This document shows, one piece after another, positions 4,878 to 9,122 of a stretch of 9,122 nucleotides of DNA (its first letter is position 1; every line of letters begins with the position of its first letter). The DNA is taken from contig JAJXTK010000226.1 of assembly GCA_021783935.1 (NCBI GenBank), forward strand, positions 1-9,122. Direction: 5' to 3'. This DNA comes from Myxococcales bacterium (lineage in GTDB: Bacteria > Myxococcota_A > Polyangia > Polyangiales > JADJMO01). The notes beneath the pieces were generated by a model. It was not told the origin of the DNA. It saw only the letters and a program-made list of their open reading frames with translations, and made no database searches. A program made the translations under genes and the position numbers.

Positions 4878-6047
4878 GTGCCAAACGCCCGCCGGCTCGC
4901 GCTCCCGGCCTCGTTCGCTCTGGTCGTCGCGGCCAGCGCGAGCGCCTGCGCGCAGCGCATCGACAAGAGCAGCGCGGTCGATCGCGACGCAGGGGCCGAC
5001 GGCGCCCTCGACACCGGCTTCGTGTTGACCGACAGCGGCGCGCTCGACACGCACCTCGACCCCGACGCGACGTGCCTGCGCGATCCCGAGCAGAGCACGC
5101 GCATCCCGCCGAGCATCCTGATCCTGTTCGACCGCTCCGCGTCGATGGCCGACTGCCCGGCCGCCGCGGTCACCAACTGCCCCGGCGCCACCAAGTGGGA
5201 CGAGGCGACGACGGCGATCGAGCAGCTCCTGCTCTCGCTGCCCAAGGATCTCCGCCTCGGCATCAAGTTCTTCGGCACCAACGACGACTCGTGCCTCGAC
5301 GCCGACTACGCCAAGCCCGACGTGGCGATCGGCCCGCTGTCGCTCACGCAGGTGCAGATCGACTGCTGGCTCGGCGCCGCGAGCTGCGCCGGCATCACCC
5401 CGATGAAGCCGCTCACGCTGACCGAGATGGCCCCGGCGCTGCGCGGCGGCGTCCGCTACCTGCGCGCGATGCCGGCCGACGGCGCGCGGATCGTCATCCT
5501 GATCACCGACGGCGATCCGAGCAATTGCGACGCGACCAACCAGGTCGCCGACGTGATCGCGGCCGCCGCGAACGGCTGGGGGGGCACCCCCAAGGTGCGC
5601 ACGTACGTCATCGGCGTCCCCGGCGCGACGGTGTCGAACCTCTCGCAGATCGCCTCGGCCGGCAACGGCAAGCGCACGCCGAGCTGCGTCGCGGGGACGC
5701 TCGATCCGCTGCAGGCGTGCGAGTACCAGATCGGCGCCGGCAACGTGGAGGCCGATCTGCAGGCCGCGCTCTACGACATCACCAACAAGGCGCGCACCTG
5801 CACGTTCAAGATCCCGCCGCCGAGCGGCGACGCCGCGACGTTCGACCCGGGCCAGGTCAACGTCGACGTGACGTCCGCGGGCACGACGACCGAGCTGCCG
5901 CGCGACACGACGCAGGCCAACGGCTGGGACTACACCGACGGCGGTGACTCGATCACGGTCTTCGGCCCGACCTGCGACGCGATCCTCAACGACGACACGA
6001 CCACCGTCGACGTCGTGTTCGGCTGCCCGACGAAGATGCCCTCGTGA
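4878..6047 (+). CDS. Von Willebrand factor A domain lipoprotein (389 aa)
   Basis: The GTG at 4878 is chosen because it begins a lipoprotein signal peptide: two Arg at 5-6, a hydrophobic run to about 19 and a lipobox ASAC with Cys24. The frame is open upstream, but that part is antisense to cutA. After the lipid anchor comes an Asp/Ala/Gly/Thr-rich linker (about 30-65). The A domain (about 78-305) shows a metal-ion-dependent adhesion site: DRSAS at 85-89, a GITP loop (T174) and ITDGDP (209-214). The remaining 80 residues are a small beta-rich domain. Cysteines are frequent (C93, C101, C139, C163, C170, C217, C270, C281, C308 and others), as expected for an exported protein with disulfides. A role in binding or adhesion at the cell surface is inferred; the ligand is unknown. 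Such proteins are common in Myxococcota. It converges on the cysteine-rich repeat gene, 69 bp apart. Confidence 0.88.
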   Translation: MPNARRLALPASFALVVAASASACAQRIDKSSAVDRDAGADGALDTGFVLTDSGALDTHLDPDATCLRDPEQSTRIPPSILILFDRSASMADCPAAAVTNCPGATKWDEATTAIEQLLLSLPKDLRLGIKFFGTNDDSCLDADYAKPDVAIGPLSLTQVQIDCWLGAASCAGITPMKPLTLTEMAPALRGGVRYLRAMPADGARIVILITDGDPSNCDATNQVADVIAAAANGWGGTPKVRTYVIGVPGATVSNLSQIASAGNGKRTPSCVAGTLDPLQACEYQIGAGNVEADLQAALYDITNKARTCTFKIPPPSGDAATFDPGQVNVDVTSAGTTTELPRDTTQANGWDYTDGGDSITVFGPTCDAILNDDTTTVDVVFGCPTKMPS

Positions 6048-6061
6048 CGGCGCGCGATGAC

Positions 6062-6104
6062 CGGCCGCCCTGCCGCGCCCGAGGGGGCGGCGAGCGACCG
6101 GCCG
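6062..6104. terminator. Possible bidirectional hairpin between convergent genes
   Basis: The 69-bp gap holds an outer stem CGGCCG (6062-6067) with CGGCCG (6099-6104) and an inner stem GCCGC (6072-6076) with GCGGC (6087-6091). There is no T-run on either side, so intrinsic termination is not assured. GC-rich hairpins between convergent stops are common in such genomes. Confidence 0.35.
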
Positions 6105-6116
6105 TCGTCTCGTCGA

Positions 6117-9100
6117 TCAGTTCGAAACCGTGAGCGTGAAGCTGTTGCAGGTCACCCCGCCGCTCGCGCGGTAGACGCGGATCCAGATCTGGTTCGCGGT
6201 CCCCACGACGATGGGCGTGTAGCCGGGATCGATCTGGTTCTGCGACGAGAAGGCGCCGGCCGTGCTGTAGTAGGTGTCCTCCCAGACGCTCCCGGTCGGC
6301 GATGCCGGGATGCCGATCGCCGTACCGCCCTCGGTGCCGCAGGCGGGGTTCGCGCCGCCGCAGGCGTTGTAGACGGAGAAGGAGAACTCGGTGCTCGTAG
6401 AGGTCAGCGTGACCTTCGGGTGGTAGTTCGTCGCGGTGTTGCTGGCGTACGTGACCGAATACCAGGACTCGGAGCCCGAGACGAGGTTGCCGTTCGCCGA
6501 CGCGCTGGTGCCCAAAGCGAGCGAGGTGCTGAGCTGCTGCGCCGCGGTGCAAGTGCCCGAGATCGCGTCCTGCAGGCACTCGCAGCCGTCGGCGCAGAGC
6601 CCATCGACGTTGTAGTAGTTGGCGTTGCAGCCCACGATGCCGCAGGTGCTCGAGACGCAGCTCGTCGCGGCCACGTTGGCCACGCAGGCCGCGCTGCACG
6701 CGTTCCCGCACGCGCCGCAGTTGTTGCCGTCGCTCGCGGTGTTGATCTCGCACCCGTTGGCGTAGAGGCCGTCGCAGTTCGCGTAGCCGCTGCTGCACGC
6801 GGCGATGCCGCACGTCCCGGCGGAGCACTGCGTGGCCGCGTTGGGGGCGCTGCACACCGAGCCGCACTTGCTGCAGTTGTTCGGGTCGGTCGCGAAGTTC
6901 GCCTCGCAGCCGTTGCTGTTGACGCCGTCGCAGTTGCCGAAGCCCGCGTTGCACGTCGAGACCACGCAGGAGCCCGCGGCGCACCCGTACGTGGCGGTGT
7001 TCGGGAACGCGCACTTCGTGCCGCAGCCGCCGCAGTTGTTCGGATCGCCGGTGACGTACGTCTCGCAGCCGTTGAGGGGATTGCCGTCGCAGTCGGCGAA
7101 GCCAGGGGCGCAAGCGCCGATGGTGCAGACGCCCGCGGTGCAGGTGTTGACGGCGACGTTGGCGAGGTTGCAGACCCTGCCGCAGCCGCCGCAGTTGGCC
7201 GGGTCGATCGCGGCGTTGACCTCGCAGCCGTCGGCCACCAAACCGTCGCAGTTCGCAAACGGGGCCACGCAGCTGCTGATGGCGCACCCGCCGCCCGTGC
7301 AGGCGGGCACGGAGTTGGGCGGTGCACACACTTTGCCGCACCCGCCGCAGTTCGACGTGCTGCTCGTCAGGTTGACCTCGCAGCCATCGGCCGGCAGCTT
7401 GTCGCAGTCGGCATATCCGGCGGCGCACGTCGAGATCGCGCACGCGCCGCTCGTGCAGGTCGGCGTGGCGTTGGCGAGGCTGCACGCCTTGCCGCAGCTG
7501 CCGCAGTTACTCACCGACGTGTTGAGGTTCGTCTCGCAGCCGTTGGCGACGCTGCCGTCGCAGTTGCCGAAACCCGTGCTGCAGGAGATCTGGCAGGCGC
7601 TCGAGACGCAGCTCGGCGTGCCGTTGGCGGAGCTGCAGACGGCGCCGCAGCCGCCGCAGTTCTTCACGTCGGTGGTCGTGTTGATCTCGCAACCGTCGCT
7701 GTAGAGCTTGTCGCAGTCGGCGTAGCCGGTGCTGCAACCCGCGACCGTGCAGGTGCCCGCAGTGCAGCTCGAGGTGCCGTTGGCCGCGGTGCAGACGTCG
7801 CCGCACTTGCCGCAGTTCGAGCCGTTGTTCTGGAGGTTCGTCTCGCAACCGTCGGCGTAGCTCGAGTTGCAGTCGTCGAACCCGGCCGAGCATGAGCCGA
7901 TGGCGCAGCTGCCGGTGTTGCACACGGGGGTGCCGTTGGCGACCGAGCACGGCGAGTTGCACTTGCCGCAGCTCGCGGTCGAAGTGTTGAGGTTCGTCTC
8001 GCAGCCGTCGGCGGGGTTGATATTGCAGTCGCCGTAGCCGGTGTTGCACGAGACGACGACGCACACGCCCGAGTTGCAGCCAGGCGTGTCGTTCGCCGTC
8101 ACGCACTGGGTGGCGCAGGTGCCGCAGTGGCTCGTGTCGTTGTTCGTGTTCACCTCGCAGCCGTTCGACGGGTCGAGGTCGCAGTTGGCGTACCCCGCGT
8201 TGCAGGTGATCTGACACTTGGAGCCGACGCAGCTCGGGCTGCCGTTGATGCTGGAGCACACGTTCGCGCACGCGCCGCAATTGGCGGGATCGACCGTCGT
8301 GTCGACCTCGCAGCCGTCGTCGTAGTTGCCGTTGCAGTCGGCCTTGCCCGCGGCGCAGCTGCCGATGACACAGGTGCCCTTCGAGCAGGCGGGCGCGCCG
8401 CCAGCGACGTTCGCACACGGCTTGCCGCAGCTGCCGCAGTCCGACGTGCTGACGTTGATGTCGACGCACATGCCGCTGCAGCAGGCGAAGGTGCCCGGGC
8501 AACCATGCGTGGGGGTGCACCCCGGATAGCAGGAGTTGGTGGTGACGTCGCACAGGCTTCCGAGCGGGCACTGCGAGGAGTCCATGCAGCCGACGCACTG
8601 GTGCGTGGTCGGATCGCAGACGAGCGGGGGAACGCTCGCGTCGAAGGTGCCCGTGTCGGCGGGACCGGCTTCGCCCGCGTCCGCGTCGCTCGCCAGCGCA
8701 TCGCCCGCCGCGCCGTCGCCCCCGCCGGTGTCCGCGCCGGAGTCGACCCCGGTGTCCACGCCGATGTCTGCGCCGGTGTCCGTGCCGGAGTCGGAGACGC
8801 TCGCGTCGGTCGCGCCCGCATCGCCGGCGCCGGCGACGCAGTCGATGCTCGTGCGGCAGCCGGGCTCGCAGCGGTTCGTCTTGGAGTCGCAATACTGCCC
8901 GTCGGGGCACCAGTCGTTCGTGGGGACGCACTGCACGCACTTGCCGGTCGTCGTGTCGCACGCACTCCCGTTGGGATCGTGGGCGCAGTCGCCGTCCGTC
9001 GCGCAGGTGCCCGGGGCCGCGTCCGCGTCGCCGGCGCCGTCGGGGTTGCCGACGTCCGAGTCGTCCGACGAGGCGTCGTTGGCGCTCGCGTCGATGTCGC

Positions 9101-9122
9101 CCGTGTTGGAGGTGGTGGCGCC
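6117..9122 (-). CDS. Giant secreted Cys-rich repeat protein, N-terminus beyond right edge
   Basis: The frame is open from the right edge to TGA (6117-6119), giving 1001 visible residues; the true start and any signal peptide lie outside. The first GTG inside the window (8934-8936) is not the start, because clear protein sequence precedes it. Visible layout: an Asp/Ala/Ser-rich stretch (1-36), a cysteine module with CPDGQYCD-type motifs (about 38-95), an Asp/Thr/Gly/Ala linker (about 96-163), a second cysteine module (about 168-221), a half repeat (about 227-256), eleven tandem repeats (257-832), a broken repeat end (about 833-855), and a C-terminal beta-rich domain (about 870-1001) with SESWYSVTYAS and IWIRVYRASGG. 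That domain resembles the pre-peptidase C-terminal type of beta-sandwich often found on secreted proteins. It is probably a disulfide-rigid surface stalk or adhesin, by architecture only. It is different from the ECDDGN-type myxococcal cysteine repeat. Confidence 0.85.
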   Translation of the reverse strand, partial: GATTSNTGDIDASANDASSDDSDVGNPDGAGDADAAPGTCATDGDCAHDPNGSACDTTTGKCVQCVPTNDWCPDGQYCDSKTNRCEPGCRTSIDCVAGAGDAGATDASVSDSGTDTGADIGVDTGVDSGADTGGGDGAAGDALASDADAGEAGPADTGTFDASVPPLVCDPTTHQCVGCMDSSQCPLGSLCDVTTNSCYPGCTPTHGCPGTFACCSGMCVDINVSTSDCGSCGKPCANVAGGAPACSKGTCVIGSCAAGKADCNGNYDDGCEVDTTVDPANCGACANVCSSINGSPSCVGSKCQITCNAGYANCDLDPSNGCEVNTNNDTSHCGTCATQCVTANDTPGCNSGVCVVVSCNTGYGDCNINPADGCETNLNTSTASCGKCNSPCSVANGTPVCNTGSCAIGSCSAGFDDCNSSYADGCETNLQNNGSNCGKCGDVCTAANGTSSCTAGTCTVAGCSTGYADCDKLYSDGCEINTTTDVKNCGGCGAVCSSANGTPSCVSSACQISCSTGFGNCDGSVANGCETNLNTSVSNCGSCGKACSLANATPTCTSGACAISTCAAGYADCDKLPADGCEVNLTSSTSNCGGCGKVCAPPNSVPACTGGGCAISSCVAPFANCDGLVADGCEVNAAIDPANCGGCGRVCNLANVAVNTCTAGVCTIGACAPGFADCDGNPLNGCETYVTGDPNNCGGCGTKCAFPNTATYGCAAGSCVVSTCNAGFGNCDGVNSNGCEANFATDPNNCSKCGSVCSAPNAATQCSAGTCGIAACSSGYANCDGLYANGCEINTASDGNNCGACGNACSAACVANVAATSCVSSTCGIVGCNANYYNVDGLCADGCECLQDAISGTCTAAQQLSTSLALGTSASANGNLVSGSESWYSVTYASNTATNYHPKVTLTSTSTEFSFSVYNACGGANPACGTEGGTAIGIPASPTGSVWEDTYYSTAGAFSSQNQIDPGYTPIVVGTANQIWIRVYRASGGVTCNSFTLTVSN
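6627..8354 (-). repeat. Eleven tandem coding repeats, about 156 bp each
   Basis: Each unit encodes 51 to 53 residues (the last 56) with 8 cysteines in most units. It opens with G-Y/F-x-D/N-C, followed by DGCE or NGCE about 8 residues later, then NCGxCG, then an Asn-Gly-Thr-Pro-like turn, and two closing cysteines. Units are similar but not identical, so the array has diverged since duplication. The last unit carries an insertion with an extra Cys (SAACVANVAA). Half units flank both ends. Confidence 0.85.

Noticed and set aside
6805..7704. Second plus-strand frame with repeated LPQPPQL-type peptides
   Set aside because: It is again antisense to the repeat array; the periodicity follows the repeats and there is no start signal.
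6057..7895. Long plus-strand frame of 612 codons opposite the cysteine-rich gene
   Set aside because: Its Ala/Val/Arg-rich periodic protein is the mirror of the 156-bp coding repeats. The minus frame has regular cysteine spacing and a coherent domain order, so the plus frame is a shadow.
6627..8354. CRISPR-like periodic repeats
   Set aside because: Units are about 156 bp, diverged and coding; there are no short identical repeats with unique spacers.

Overview
The window is very GC-rich. Its best-recognised proteins are of a kind common in Myxococcota, probably the Polyangia/Sorangium side: a von Willebrand A lipoprotein with an Asp/Ala/Gly-rich linker after the lipobox, and a very large secreted protein built from cysteine-rich repeats. 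This placement is inferred from protein style and base composition, not from a marker gene.

Left part (1 to about 2056, all genes on the minus strand): a tightly packed run of small unknown genes that looks accessory. Reading in the direction of transcription it holds a Pro/Ala-rich acidic protein (1430-2116), a Ser/Pro-rich protein joined to it by a 4-nt GTGA overlap (828-1433), a small helical protein (474-737, probably longer), a 58-residue ribbon-helix-helix-like protein (241-417) and a gene cut by the window edge (1-176). Codon third positions here hold clearly more A and T than in the genes to the right. Two DNA-level structures lie inside these genes: an inverted/tandem repeat cluster at 1191-1267, and four dyads at 1618-1795 that share a GTTCATC core and have base-paired but different arms. 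At 2029-2056 the plus strand carries what looks like the 3' end of a leucine-type tRNA without its 5' half. That is what the distal attachment site of an element integrated into a tRNA gene leaves behind, with the element to its left.

Middle part (2070 to 4769): chromosome-like genes with almost uniformly G/C-ending codons. An unknown 169-residue protein (minus, with a good ribosome site and a plausible promoter) is divergent from a short-chain dehydrogenase of the enoyl-CoA reductase type. The dehydrogenase is translationally coupled (TGATG) to a ribonuclease HI with an unusual N-terminal extension. The ribonuclease gene converges on cutA with only 4 bp between the stops.

Right part (4878 to 9122): a von Willebrand A domain lipoprotein (plus) converges on a huge secreted cysteine-rich protein (minus) that runs off the right edge. 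It has at least 1001 residues, with 11 tandem repeats of about 52 residues and 8 cysteines each, then a beta-rich C-terminal domain. Both look like cell-surface proteins and share the Asp/Thr/Gly/Ala-rich linker style, but they are separate transcription units. No rRNA, complete tRNA, CRISPR array or transposase was found.
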